From Arthrobacter sp. S39 (GTDB lineage Bacteria; Actinomycetota; Actinomycetes; Actinomycetales; Micrococcaceae), in the NCBI RefSeq assembly GCF_004320525.1, contig NZ_SIHX01000002.1, positions 186,001 through 250,000 on the forward strand: DNA of 64,000 bases. The letters are read 5' to 3'. The translations under genes and the position numbers were made by a program. Below the pieces are notes generated by a model that was not told the DNA's origin, made no database searches, and saw only the letters and a list, made by a program, of their open reading frames with translations. This document shows positions 53,393 to 62,506 of this stretch, one piece after another (position 1 is the first letter of the stretch; each line of letters begins with the position of its first letter).

Positions 53393-54724
53393 ATGATGAA
53401 GTCACGTCCCATGGCCGCTACCCTGGCGCTCTTTACCGCCGCCGGCCTGATGCTCGGCGGATGCTCCGCCCCCACCGGTGGGGACACCGGCGAAAAGAAG
53501 CTGACCTTCATGTTCCGCGGAGGTGAAGACGAAAAGAAGGCCTACGAAAAAGCCGTTCAGCAGTTTGAAACGGAAAACAACGTGGACGTGGACATCATCG
53601 TCACCACCGCAGACCAGTACGCCACCAAGCTGAAGGCCGCCATCGCCGGCAAGCAGGTTCCGGACGTGTTCTACATCGGCCCCGGCGACGTCCAGGCCTA
53701 CGTGCAGAACGGCATCGTCAAGGACATCACCGAATACGTGGAAGGCTCCGACACGATCGACCTGGACAACATCTGGGAATACGGCGTGGACAGCTACCGC
53801 TTCGACGGCAAGCGCGTGGGCGAAGGCGCCATCTACGCCCTGCCCAAGGACGTGGGACCGTTCTCCTTCGGCTACAACAAGACCATGCTGGAAAAGGCCG
53901 GCATTCCGCTGCCGGACAAGGACAAGCCCTACACCTTCGACGAGTTCGTGGCTGCGGCCAAGAAGCTCACCGCCGACACCAACGGCGACGGCGCCCTGGA
54001 CCAGTGGGGCACCGGCCTGAACGTCCAGTGGAACCTGCAGCCGTTCGTCTGGTCCAACGGCGGGGACTGGCTCAATGCTGACCGCACCAAGGTCACCGTG
54101 GACACCCCGGAATTCGCCGAGTCCCTGCAGTGGTTCGCCGACCTGCAGAACGTCCACGGCGTGACGCCAGCCGCGGCCGAAGCCCAGACCCTGGACACCT
54201 ACCAGCGCTGGATGAAGGGCGAGATCGGGTTCTTCCCCATCGCCCCCTGGGACCTCTCCACCTACCAGAAGCTGGGCTTTGAGTGGGATGTGATCCCTTA
54301 CCCGGCAGGCGAATCCGGCAAGACCGCCAGCTGGATCGGCACCCTCGGCATCGCAGTCTCCGAAAGCACCAAGTACCCGGAGGACGCCGTTAAACTGGTC
54401 GAATTCCTGACGGCCAACAAGGAAGCCCAGCAGAGCCTGGTTGACGCCGGGATCCAGATCCCCAACCTGAAGGACATGGCGGAAACCTGGGCCGCAGACA
54501 CCTCCACCAAGCCGGCCAACAAAGCTGAGTTCCTGGAGATCGTCAAGGACTACGGCCGTGCCCTTCCCGGCGGGAACACCTATAACGCCGAGTGGTACGA
54601 CGAGCTGTTCACCAACATCCAGCCCGTGCTGGACGGCAAGCAGACCGCCGCGGACTACCTGAAGGAAGCGCAGCCCAGGATGCAGGAATTCCTGGACGCC
54701 GCCAACCAGCAGGCCGGCAACTAA
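53393..54724 (+). CDS. Sugar ABC transporter substrate-binding lipoprotein
   Basis: 443 residues, SBP_bac_1 family. The signal ends in LGGC ([13 protein letters not shown]). The mature protein starts with [20 protein letters not shown] and contains [18 protein letters not shown] and [18 protein letters not shown]. Its place between an arabinanase and arabinofuranosidases suggests it binds arabino-oligosaccharides. GTG-ATG-ATG at 53390-53398 follows GGAAGG; ATG 53393 is chosen. Confidence 0.92.
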   Translation: MMKSRPMAATLALFTAAGLMLGGCSAPTGGDTGEKKLTFMFRGGEDEKKAYEKAVQQFETENNVDVDIIVTTADQYATKLKAAIAGKQVPDVFYIGPGDVQAYVQNGIVKDITEYVEGSDTIDLDNIWEYGVDSYRFDGKRVGEGAIYALPKDVGPFSFGYNKTMLEKAGIPLPDKDKPYTFDEFVAAAKKLTADTNGDGALDQWGTGLNVQWNLQPFVWSNGGDWLNADRTKVTVDTPEFAESLQWFADLQNVHGVTPAAAEAQTLDTYQRWMKGEIGFFPIAPWDLSTYQKLGFEWDVIPYPAGESGKTASWIGTLGIAVSESTKYPEDAVKLVEFLTANKEAQQSLVDAGIQIPNLKDMAETWAADTSTKPANKAEFLEIVKDYGRALPGGNTYNAEWYDELFTNIQPVLDGKQTAADYLKEAQPRMQEFLDAANQQAGN

Positions 54725-54837
54725 CCCAGCAGACCAGGTGCCGCGGCCCCGCCCGAGCCGGGCCGCGGCACCTATCCACCAGTCTTTTCCTGGTGCCGCA
54801 ACCGGCGCCACCATCAAGAATCAAAGAGGATCCAGCG

Positions 54838-55743
54838 ATGACAACCATCACGCGCCCGCGACGCTCGCGGCTTCACCGGAAGGAACACCAGGCCGCGCTG
54901 CTCTTTGTTGCCATACCGGTGATCGGGTTCCTCCTCTTCACGCTTTTCCCCCTGCTGTTCTCCGTGTACGCGTCCTTCACTAACTGGAACGGCATTTCCG
55001 CCCCGGTGTTCAAGGGCCTGGACAACTACACCAAGATGTTCGGCGACCGCTACTTCCTGAAGTCGCTGTGGAACACGCTGTTCATGATGATCGGCATCCC
55101 TGTGGGCCTGGTCATCTCGCTGGCGCTGGCGCTGGCCATGAACCGCAAGATGCGCGGCACCACGTTCTTCCGCACCGTTTACTACCTGCCCGTCATCTCC
55201 TCGATCGCCGCTGTGGCCATCCTCTGGCAGTGGGCGTTCAACGGGGACTTCGGTCTGATCAACCAGGGCCTGGGCCTGATCGGCATTGAAGGCCCCAACT
55301 GGCTGCAGGACACGTCCACCGTGAAGCCCGCGCTGATCATCATGGCCGTCTGGAAGGGGCTGGGATATTCCATGCTGCTGTACCTGGCCGCGCTGCAGTC
55401 CGTGCCGCGGTACCTCTACGAGGCGGCTTCGCTGGACGGCGCCACCGCGTGGCAACAGTTCCGCCACATCACCATCCCCATGGTCCGCCCGGTCACGTTC
55501 TTCCTCATCGTCACGTCCATCATCGGCGGCTCGCAGATCTTCGTGGAGATCAACATCATGACCCCCACCGGCGGACCGGAGTTCGAGTCGGCTTCCATTG
55601 TTTGGTACATCTGGCAGAAAGCCTTCGACAACCTCCAGATGGGCTACGCCTCGGCCATGTCCGTGGTCCTGGGACTGCTGGTGTTCACCATTACCTTCAT
55701 CCAGTTCCGGCTCAACCGCCGCAACCAGTTTTCGATCGATTGA
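54838..55743 (+). CDS. Sugar ABC transporter permease (MalF type)
   Basis: 301 residues, six transmembrane segments. EAASLDGATAWQQFRHITIPMV is the EAA loop that contacts the ATPase. AGAGGA precedes the ATG at 54838; longer in-frame upstream sequence overlaps the binding-protein gene and was rejected. It is part of the arabino-oligosaccharide importer. Confidence 0.93.
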   Translation: MTTITRPRRSRLHRKEHQAALLFVAIPVIGFLLFTLFPLLFSVYASFTNWNGISAPVFKGLDNYTKMFGDRYFLKSLWNTLFMMIGIPVGLVISLALALAMNRKMRGTTFFRTVYYLPVISSIAAVAILWQWAFNGDFGLINQGLGLIGIEGPNWLQDTSTVKPALIIMAVWKGLGYSMLLYLAALQSVPRYLYEAASLDGATAWQQFRHITIPMVRPVTFFLIVTSIIGGSQIFVEINIMTPTGGPEFESASIVWYIWQKAFDNLQMGYASAMSVVLGLLVFTITFIQFRLNRRNQFSID

Positions 55744-55754
55744 GGCAGGCAGCC

Positions 55755-56702
55755 ATGTCCGCACAGAACGTCATCACCACCCCGCCGCTGGAACCCGCCG
55801 GCGCCATTCCCGCCGCCGCAGGGCGCGGTCCGTCCGGCCCGTCCCGGGGGAGCGGCCAGCGCTCGGCCAAGGCCGGGCTGAAGCTTGGCAACCTCATCAC
55901 CACGCTCATCCTGTCCGTGGGCGCCGTGATCATGATCGCCCCGCTGGCCTGGACCTTCTCCACGTCGCTGAAGACCAAGGATGGCGTGTTCGAACTGCCG
56001 CCGCAGTGGATTCCGGACCCGTTCGTCTGGGAGAACTACGCCAGGATCTGGACGGCCGGCCCGCTCCTGACCGGCATCCAGAACAGCCTGATTGTGGCCT
56101 GCTCGGTGACCATCATCGGCTCGCTCACCTCGGCGCTGGCAGCCTTCGCGTTCGCCAAAATGCGGATGCCGTTCAAGAACGTCCTGTTCCTGGGGCTGCT
56201 GTCAGGCCTGATGATCCCGTTCCCCACGCTGATGATCCCGCAGTTCACCATCTTTGCCAGCATCGGCTGGGTGGACACCCTGCTGCCCCTGATCGTGCCC
56301 GGACTTTTCGGCAACATCATCATGATCTTCTTCCTGCGCCAGTTCCTGAACAGCATCCCGGACTCCATCGTGGAAGCCGCCAGGATCGACGGCGCGTCCT
56401 ACCTGCAGATCTTCTGGACGCTGATCATGCCCGCCATCCGGCCCGCCCTCGCAGCGCAGTTCATCCTCTGGTTCATGGCGGTGTGGAACGACTACCTCGC
56501 GCCCATCATCTACCTGAACTCGCCCGGCACCCAGACCCTGCAGCTGGTCATTGCCAACTTCAACGCCCAGTACGCCATCCAGACCGACTACCCCCTGATC
56601 ATGGCTGCCTCGTTCATCGCGCTCCTGCCCGTGCTGATCGTCTTCATCGTCTTCCAGCGCCAGATCATCGAATCCATCGCCCTCTCCGGGTCCAAGGGCT
56701 GA
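55755..56702 (+). CDS. Sugar ABC transporter permease (MalG type)
   Basis: 315 residues. A Pro/Gly-rich cytoplasmic tail of 45 residues is followed by six transmembrane segments and the EAA loop VEAARIDGASYLQIFWTLIM. No ATPase gene is in the operon, so a shared MsiK/UgpC-type ATPase from elsewhere is needed. Confidence 0.93.
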   Translation: MSAQNVITTPPLEPAGAIPAAAGRGPSGPSRGSGQRSAKAGLKLGNLITTLILSVGAVIMIAPLAWTFSTSLKTKDGVFELPPQWIPDPFVWENYARIWTAGPLLTGIQNSLIVACSVTIIGSLTSALAAFAFAKMRMPFKNVLFLGLLSGLMIPFPTLMIPQFTIFASIGWVDTLLPLIVPGLFGNIIMIFFLRQFLNSIPDSIVEAARIDGASYLQIFWTLIMPAIRPALAAQFILWFMAVWNDYLAPIIYLNSPGTQTLQLVIANFNAQYAIQTDYPLIMAASFIALLPVLIVFIVFQRQIIESIALSGSKG

Positions 56703-56705
56703 ACC

Positions 56706-58052
56706 ATGACAACCGCAGACATCACCAGCACTGACCCCGGCACGGTTGATTCCACAGCAGACCCGGCCGCCTGGGGTGCCCGGCACGCCCACGACCCCAC
56801 CGTGGTCCGCGACGACGACGGCACGTACTTCATGTTCTCCACCGATTCCGTGGCCAACTCGGAATATATTCCCACTGGCGTACATGTCCGCACGTCACCA
56901 GACCTGGTCGAGTGGACATATGCCGGAACTGCACTGGAAGGTGTCCCGCGCCCTGCCGCTGAATGGTCCGGCGCGAAGGGGCTGTGGGCACCTGAGGTGG
57001 TCCGCTGGGAGTCCGGGGACTGGCATATGTATTACTCCGCCTCTACTTTCGGGTCCAACACGTCGGCCATCGGGCTGGCGGTCGCACCGTCGCCGTCGGG
57101 CCCCTGGCGGGACCGCGGCCTGGTGGTGGCCACCCGGGCGGGGCAGCACTCCCAGAACGCCATCGACGCCGCAGTGACGGTTGATGCCGACGGTGCCCCC
57201 TGGCTGACGTACGGCTCGTTCTTCTCGGGCATCTACATCCTGCCGCTGGACCGGTCCTCCGGGCTGCCGCTGGTGGAGGGGGACCTCGGGGCGGTCATCG
57301 CGCGCCGGCCGAAGTCCGTGGAGGGCGCCGTGGAGGGTGCGTTCATCCTCCGTCGTCCCGAAGACGGACGCTATGTCCTCTTCGCCTCCTACGATTCGCT
57401 CTTCAGCTCCTATAACGTGCGGGTGGCCGTGGCGGACGCTATAACCGGCCCGTACCGTGACTTCCACGGCCTCGCCATGACGGACCTGGACGCACCGCCG
57501 GCGTCGGTAGGCACCAAGGTGCTGGGCAGCCACCGGTTCGACGGCGGCACGGGCTGGCTCGCCCCCGGCCACAACTCGGTCCTCACCCAGGACGGCCCGG
57601 ACGGGGCTCCGGAGCACTTTATGGTCCACCACGTCCGGTTCGCGACTGACCCCACCGAACATGTGGTGCAGTTGCGGCGTTTGTTCTTCACCTCCGCCGG
57701 CTGGCCCGTGGTCTCACCCCAGCCGTTCGCCGGCCGGGAAACCGAAACGTTGCCGTCGCCCGAGCATGTTGACGGCACGTGGCAGGTGCTCCGGTTCGAC
57801 CCTGAGTCCACGGACTTGGTTGCCGCCGTCGCCGCCGAACTGGCAAGCGAGGTTCCCATGGTTTCCGACGGGACACCCGCCCCTGCCCGGCTGCGTATCG
57901 CCGGGGAGCAGGACGGATCCGGGGAGGCCATTGGGCTTGATGCTGTGGTGTTTGGGTCGTGGGACCCGCTACGCGGCCGCTCCGCACTGTCGTTCAGTGG
58001 AATCGACCAGCACGGCGTGGCCTGGAGCGGAACGAAGGGAGCCATCTCATGA
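56706..58052 (+). CDS. Cytoplasmic GH43-family arabinofuranosidase/arabinanase
   Basis: 448 residues, no signal peptide. GH43 residues: base Asp in RHAHDPTVVRDDDG, modulator Asp in QNAIDAAVTVD, acid Glu in EGAVEGAFILRR. A lipocalin-like C-terminal domain of about 110 residues follows (VDGTWQVLRFDP, SGEAIGLDAVVFGSWD). It would hydrolyse imported arabino-oligosaccharides. It starts four bases after the permease stop. Confidence 0.88.
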   Translation: MTTADITSTDPGTVDSTADPAAWGARHAHDPTVVRDDDGTYFMFSTDSVANSEYIPTGVHVRTSPDLVEWTYAGTALEGVPRPAAEWSGAKGLWAPEVVRWESGDWHMYYSASTFGSNTSAIGLAVAPSPSGPWRDRGLVVATRAGQHSQNAIDAAVTVDADGAPWLTYGSFFSGIYILPLDRSSGLPLVEGDLGAVIARRPKSVEGAVEGAFILRRPEDGRYVLFASYDSLFSSYNVRVAVADAITGPYRDFHGLAMTDLDAPPASVGTKVLGSHRFDGGTGWLAPGHNSVLTQDGPDGAPEHFMVHHVRFATDPTEHVVQLRRLFFTSAGWPVVSPQPFAGRETETLPSPEHVDGTWQVLRFDPESTDLVAAVAAELASEVPMVSDGTPAPARLRIAGEQDGSGEAIGLDAVVFGSWDPLRGRSALSFSGIDQHGVAWSGTKGAIS

Positions 58053-58735
58053 GCGACGTTCCGCTGGGCTGGGCCGGGCGGGTGATGCAGTGGCTGGGCT
58101 TCGGTACCCGGCTGGTGCTGGTCAACGTGCTTTTTGTGGCCGGAACCCTGGGTGGGCTGGTGCTGTTCGGGCTGTTCCCGGCTGCAGTCGCCGCCACCAC
58201 CGTCCTCGCCCGCCTGCGTCTTGGCGACGCCGGTGATGACAGCGCCGGCGACCACGTGGTGAGGGACTTCATCAAGGTGTACCGCGCGCAGTTTTGGCAC
58301 GCTAACCGGGTGGGCAGCATTTTCTGGCTTGCCGGCGTCGTGCTCTTCCTCAATGTCCTGACCGTGGCCGGAACAACGGCACCAGCTTCGCCGGTCCATG
58401 CCGTGCTTCTGGTGCTCGCTGCGCTGGCCGGCCTGGGCACTCTTGCCGCGGCCGCGGCGGCCGTTGCCCTGAGCAGCCGCTACCGTGACTCGGTTGTCAG
58501 CACCTGGCGGACGGCGTTTGTGCTGCCGCTCGTGTCACCGGTGATGAGTTTGTCGCTGCTGGCCACCCTGGTGGCCGCCGTCGTCGTCTTTTCCGCACTG
58601 CCTGTGCTGGTGCCGCTGGTGGGGGCGTCCGTTCCGCTGCTGCTGTCCGGCTGGCTGGTGGGACGCCGGCTGGCCGTGCTCGAAACGGCAGAGCCCGCGT
58701 CCAACCATCCAGTCATTTCCCTCCAACCCAACTAG
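58049..58735 (+). CDS. DUF624 (YesL-like) membrane protein
   Basis: 228 residues with six hydrophobic segments (LVLVNVLFVAGTLGGLVLFGLFPAAVAA; GSIFWLAGVVLFLNVLTVAG). DUF624 proteins are repeatedly found in oligosaccharide ABC operons; the function is unknown, perhaps an accessory to the permeases. The start overlaps the preceding stop (ATGA). The stop codon (58733-58735) lies inside the left arm of a 27-bp inverted repeat. Confidence 0.85.
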   Translation: MSDVPLGWAGRVMQWLGFGTRLVLVNVLFVAGTLGGLVLFGLFPAAVAATTVLARLRLGDAGDDSAGDHVVRDFIKVYRAQFWHANRVGSIFWLAGVVLFLNVLTVAGTTAPASPVHAVLLVLAALAGLGTLAAAAAAVALSSRYRDSVVSTWRTAFVLPLVSPVMSLSLLATLVAAVVVFSALPVLVPLVGASVPLLLSGWLVGRRLAVLETAEPASNHPVISLQPN

Positions 58736-58792
58736 GTAGCGCTAACTGTCGTTCTGCCACCTCATAACGACAGTTGGCGCTACCTAGTTGGG
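58727..58792 (+). terminator. Very long inverted repeat over the DUF624 stop codon
   Basis: Arms 58727-58753 and 58766-58792 pair over 27 bp with one T-G mismatch and a 12-nt loop; core arm sequence ACTAGGTAGCGC. The TAG stop at 58733-58735 is in the left arm. It may terminate the upstream operon or limit read-through to the GH51 gene, which has its own LacI-type operator eight bases further on. Confidence 0.65.
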
Positions 58793-58799
58793 TAATTTC

Positions 58800-58811
58800 T
58801 ATAACGTTATA
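58800..58811 (+). promoter_or_regulatory. LacI-type operator before the GH51 gene
   Basis: TATAACGTTATA (58800-58811) is a perfect 12-bp palindrome with the AACGTT core of the two operators at 53156 and 53278. It lies 17 bp before the start codon and may overlap the -10. Confidence 0.62.
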
Positions 58812-58828
58812 CAGAACAGGAAAGAACC

Positions 58829-60379
58829 GTGACCATCACCTCCGCTGCTGCTGAACAGACCGACTTGGCTGTTGTGGCACCCACCGTCATCACCATCGAC
58901 CGGTCCGCCGTCGTTGCCCCCGTCAGCCGCCGCATTTTCGGCTCCTTCGTGGAGCACCTGGGCCGCTGCGTCTACGACGGCATCTACGAACCCGGCCACC
59001 CCACCGCCAACGAGGACGGCTTCCGGCTGGACGTCATCGAACTCGTCAAGGAGCTCGGCTCCAGCACCATCCGCTACCCCGGCGGCAACTTCGTCTCCGG
59101 CTACCGCTGGGAGGACGGTGTCGGACCGCGCGACCAGCGTCCCGTCCGGCGCGATCTCGCCTGGCACTCGCTCGAATCCAACCAGGTGGGCCTGGACGAG
59201 TTCGCCCGCTGGTGCGAGCTCACCGGCTCCGAAGTGATGATGGCCGTCAACCTGGGCACCCGCGGCATCGAAGCAGCCCTTGACCTGCTCGAATACACCA
59301 ACCACCCGTCCGGCACCGCGCTCAGCGAGCAGCGCATCGCCAACGGCGCCAAGGACCCGTACAACATCCGCATGTGGTGCCTGGGCAACGAGATGGACGG
59401 CCCCTGGCAGATCGGCCACATGTCCGCTGAGGACTATGGCAAGATCGCTGCCCGCACCGCATCGGCCATGAAAACAGCGGACAAGAACCTCGAGCTGGTG
59501 GTGTGCGGCTCGTCCGGATCCTCCATGCCCACGTTCGGTGAATGGGAACGCGTGGTCCTGGAGCACAGCTACGACTACGTGGACTACATCTCCTGCCACG
59601 CCTACTACCAGGAGCGCAACGGCGACCTCGGCTCGTACCTCGCGTCCTCGCTGGACATGCAGTACTTCATTGAAACCGTGGTGGCCACCGCGGACCACGT
59701 CAAGCACAAGCTGAAGAGCAAAAAGACGATCCAGCTCTCCTTCGATGAGTGGAACATCTGGTACCTGGACGAGCACCAGGCCTCGGACGAGGTCAACGAG
59801 GAATGGACGCACGCGCCGCGCCAGCTGGAGGACACCTACTCGGTGGCCGACGCCGTGGTGTTCGGCAACCTGCTGATCACGCTCCTGAAGAACCACGACC
59901 GGGTCGCCGCAGCCTCCCTCGCGCAGCTGGTCAACGTCATCGCCCCCATCATGACCGAACCGGGCGGCGACACCTGGCGCCAGACCACGTTCTTCCCGTT
60001 CTCCGTCACGTCCCGCCTGGCCAAGGGCGAGGTGCTGCGACCGCGCATCGACGCCGGGACCTACTCGACGGCGGTGTACGGCGAGGCGCCGCTGGTGGAC
60101 GCCGTGGCAACGGCCGACGCCGCCACCGGCGAGTCGGCCCTCTTCCTGGTGAACCGCAGCCAGACCGAGGCAATCGACGTCACCATCAACGTGTCGGACC
60201 TCAACGCGAAGGTGATCACCGAGGCCGTGACCCTGCACGACGCGGACGTCTACGCCAAGAACACCCTCGAGGACCAGAACCGGGTGGGCCTGAAGCAGCT
60301 CGACGGCGCCGTCCTCGAGGAGGGCATCCTCACGGTGACCCTGCCGCCCGTGTCCTGGTCCGCCGTCGCGCTCGGCTGA
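58829..60379 (+). CDS. GH51 alpha-L-arabinofuranosidase
   Basis: 516 residues, cytoplasmic. It removes terminal alpha-L-arabinofuranose. Acid/base Glu188 (WCLGNEMDGPW) and nucleophile Glu307 (LSFDEWNIWY) are present, together with IFGSFVEHLGRCVYDGIYEP and the N-terminal EELGSSTIRYPGG-type segment. The beta-sandwich of the C-terminal 130 residues is complete. It starts with GTG at 58829 after AGGAAAG and has its own operator. Confidence 0.95.
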   Translation: MTITSAAAEQTDLAVVAPTVITIDRSAVVAPVSRRIFGSFVEHLGRCVYDGIYEPGHPTANEDGFRLDVIELVKELGSSTIRYPGGNFVSGYRWEDGVGPRDQRPVRRDLAWHSLESNQVGLDEFARWCELTGSEVMMAVNLGTRGIEAALDLLEYTNHPSGTALSEQRIANGAKDPYNIRMWCLGNEMDGPWQIGHMSAEDYGKIAARTASAMKTADKNLELVVCGSSGSSMPTFGEWERVVLEHSYDYVDYISCHAYYQERNGDLGSYLASSLDMQYFIETVVATADHVKHKLKSKKTIQLSFDEWNIWYLDEHQASDEVNEEWTHAPRQLEDTYSVADAVVFGNLLITLLKNHDRVAAASLAQLVNVIAPIMTEPGGDTWRQTTFFPFSVTSRLAKGEVLRPRIDAGTYSTAVYGEAPLVDAVATADAATGESALFLVNRSQTEAIDVTINVSDLNAKVITEAVTLHDADVYAKNTLEDQNRVGLKQLDGAVLEEGILTVTLPPVSWSAVALG

Positions 60380-60380
60380 C

Positions 60381-61430
60381 GTGCCCTCCCAGCCGAAAAG
60401 CCCCGCCGCCAGCCGCCCTGCTGTTCGATTGACTGCGGTGCGGCTGGCCGCGGTGCTGGCCGCCGTCGTCGTCCTTGTCCTGACCGGCTGCGGCACCTCG
60501 CCAGGTGCGGCACCGGCGGAGAAGCCCGCCGGGCTCACCGGCGACTACTTCACGCACGACCCCGCAGTGGTTAAGGGTCAGGATGGCGGGCCCTGGTTCA
60601 TCTACTCCACGGGCAACGGGCAGGTGGCGGACGGCAACATCCAGGTGCGGCGCTCCGACGACGGCGTGGACTGGGAGTACGCCGGCGAGGTCTGGCAGGA
60701 CAAGCCGGCCTGGCTTACCGCGGCCGTCCCGGGAGTGGACAACCTTTGGGCGCCGGAACTCTACGAACACGACGGCACCTGGTACCTGTACTACTCGGCG
60801 TCCACATTCGGCAAGAACCTGTCCGTGATCGCGCTAGCCACCAACACCACGCTGGACCCGGCCGATCCGGCGTATGAATGGGTGGACCGCGGCGAGGTGA
60901 TCTCCTCGAAGGGGGAGCGGTTCAACGCGATCGATCCGGGCATCGCCGAGGACCAGAACGGGACGCCGTGGATGTCCTTCGGATCGTTCTGGACGGGCCT
61001 CCAGCTCGTGCAGCTCGAATGGCCCACCGGGTTGCGGGCCTCTGCAGGGGAGCCGGTGGCGATCGCGGACCGGAAGGCGCCGCCGAACGCCATCGAGGCG
61101 CCTTACCTTGTGCCGCATGACGGCAAGTACTACCTGTTCTTCTCCCGCGACTTCTGCTGCCAGGGTCTGGAGAGCACGTATAACATTGCCGTGGGCCGGG
61201 CGGACAGCATCACCGGCCCGTATGTGGATGCGGACGGCAAGGAACTGCTCGACGGCGGCGGCACGCCCGTGCTGGCAACCAACGGCGGGCGCGTGGGACC
61301 GGGCGGCCAGTCCGTCTCCGGGAACACCCTCGCGTTCCACTACTACGCCGAGGAGTTGGACGGTGCGTTCCGGCTGGGGCTGGCGGAGCTTGAATGGAAG
61401 GACGGGTGGCCCACCGCGCGGTGGGAGTAG
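60381..61430 (+). CDS. GH43 arabinanase-family lipoprotein
   Basis: 349 residues. The signal has lipobox LTGC (LAAVLAAVVVLVLTGC). Base Asp (TGDYFTHDPAVVKG), modulator Asp (FNAIDPGIAED) and acid Glu (NAIEAPYLVPHDG) are present, with FSRDFCCQGLESTYNIAVGRA. It resembles the catalytic part of the secreted arabinanase at 51611 but is shorter and membrane-anchored. It starts two bases after the GH51 stop, and so likely shares its transcript. Confidence 0.88.
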   Translation: MPSQPKSPAASRPAVRLTAVRLAAVLAAVVVLVLTGCGTSPGAAPAEKPAGLTGDYFTHDPAVVKGQDGGPWFIYSTGNGQVADGNIQVRRSDDGVDWEYAGEVWQDKPAWLTAAVPGVDNLWAPELYEHDGTWYLYYSASTFGKNLSVIALATNTTLDPADPAYEWVDRGEVISSKGERFNAIDPGIAEDQNGTPWMSFGSFWTGLQLVQLEWPTGLRASAGEPVAIADRKAPPNAIEAPYLVPHDGKYYLFFSRDFCCQGLESTYNIAVGRADSITGPYVDADGKELLDGGGTPVLATNGGRVGPGGQSVSGNTLAFHYYAEELDGAFRLGLAELEWKDGWPTARWE

Positions 61431-61567
61431 CAACTGGGCAGGAGCGCGCGGGGCGTCCATCGGAAGGGTGTCGGGTCAGACGCGCTGCCTTGCCCGGCTG
61501 GCGGTGTTTCCCGGCACAGCGCATCTGTTCGGGCTGGCCAGCTTTCCTGGACGCTGCGCCGCCGCCA

Positions 61568-62506
61568 TCAGAGGTCCGGCAAGGAAACGGCAAGCCCGGA
61601 CTCAAGGCTTTGGTTTGCTGCCTCCACGATGGCGACGATGCTGAGGATTTCCGCGCGTGGCACGTTAGGTGAACCGGTCCGGACGGACTCGACGATCCCT
61701 TCCAGGAGGCCGGCCAGCATGGGCGGTCCGGCTTCAATGGAGAACTGGGCGGCGCCGGAAGCGGCCTCGATGCGGCCTGTGGTGAACGGGCTCCACTCCG
61801 CCTCACCGCCCAACATCGCGACGCGGCCGTCCGCCCAGCTGACCGTGACCGACGCCGGGCGGGAAGCCGAACCCGGCCTCCCGCCGTCGGCCACCACCAC
61901 ACCCGACGCGGCAGCGCCGGCGGAAAGGGGACCGAGCGCTGCCACGGCGAGGTCCACCAGGTGCACGCCATACCAGGCGAATCCCGGATGCCCGGGCTGC
62001 GTCGGCAACGGACCGTTCAGCGAGATCCGGCGGGCAACCCGTGGGGCAGCAGCCGTGCGGAATTCCTGGGTGAAGCGCTTGGGGGATCCGGCCAGCACCA
62101 GTGTGCCGCACTCGTCCGCCAGCGCCAGCATGTTCGTTGCCTCCGTGAGGGACAGCGCGAACCGCGTGTCCACATAGACAGGCTTGCCAAACCGCACCAC
62201 ACGCTCGAAGTAGCGCGGGTGCGTGCGGGCATCGGAGGACACGATGAGCAGCGCGTCGCATGCCTCGGCCACCGCCTCCGGTGAATCGCACAGGGTGACC
62301 CCGAGCCCGGCCACCTCGTCGGCGAAGCTGTCGGTGCGGTCCCGGCTGAGTGGAAAGTCCGACGCCGGTTCCCCCTTCCAGGCGTGCGTCACCACGCCGC
62401 CGGGGACGTCGCCGTCGAACCCGTTCCCGAAGAGGCGGGTGAAGGACGGCGCATGCGGGGAATCGACGCCGATCAGACCGAACCGGATCGGGGCAACAGT
62501 GGTCAT
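61568..62506 (-). CDS. Divergent Gfo/Idh/MocA-family oxidoreductase
   Basis: 312 residues. A Rossmann-like N-terminal half (IRFGLIGVDSPHAPSFTRLF, DALLIVSSDARTHPRYFERV, GKPVYVDTRFALSLTEATNM) and a beta-sheet C-terminal half fit the family. The glycine motif is altered (GLIGVD instead of GxGxxG) and the usual EKP is KPVYVDT, so NAD(P) binding or catalysis may be changed. It overlaps the permease gene by four bases (ATGA type), so it belongs to the sugar ABC operon to its right. Confidence 0.8.
   Translation of the reverse strand: MTTVAPIRFGLIGVDSPHAPSFTRLFGNGFDGDVPGGVVTHAWKGEPASDFPLSRDRTDSFADEVAGLGVTLCDSPEAVAEACDALLIVSSDARTHPRYFERVVRFGKPVYVDTRFALSLTEATNMLALADECGTLVLAGSPKRFTQEFRTAAAPRVARRISLNGPLPTQPGHPGFAWYGVHLVDLAVAALGPLSAGAAASGVVVADGGRPGSASRPASVTVSWADGRVAMLGGEAEWSPFTTGRIEAASGAAQFSIEAGPPMLAGLLEGIVESVRTGSPNVPRAEILSIVAIVEAANQSLESGLAVSLPDL

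Noticed and set aside
53402..54817. 471-codon open frame antisense to the sugar-binding protein gene
   Set aside because: Shadow frame with Gly/Val-rich product and no known fold; the plus strand encodes a good SBP_bac_1 protein.
58799..60538. 579-codon open frame antisense to the GH51 gene
   Set aside because: Antisense shadow of the GH51 arabinofuranosidase whose catalytic residues are intact on the plus strand.
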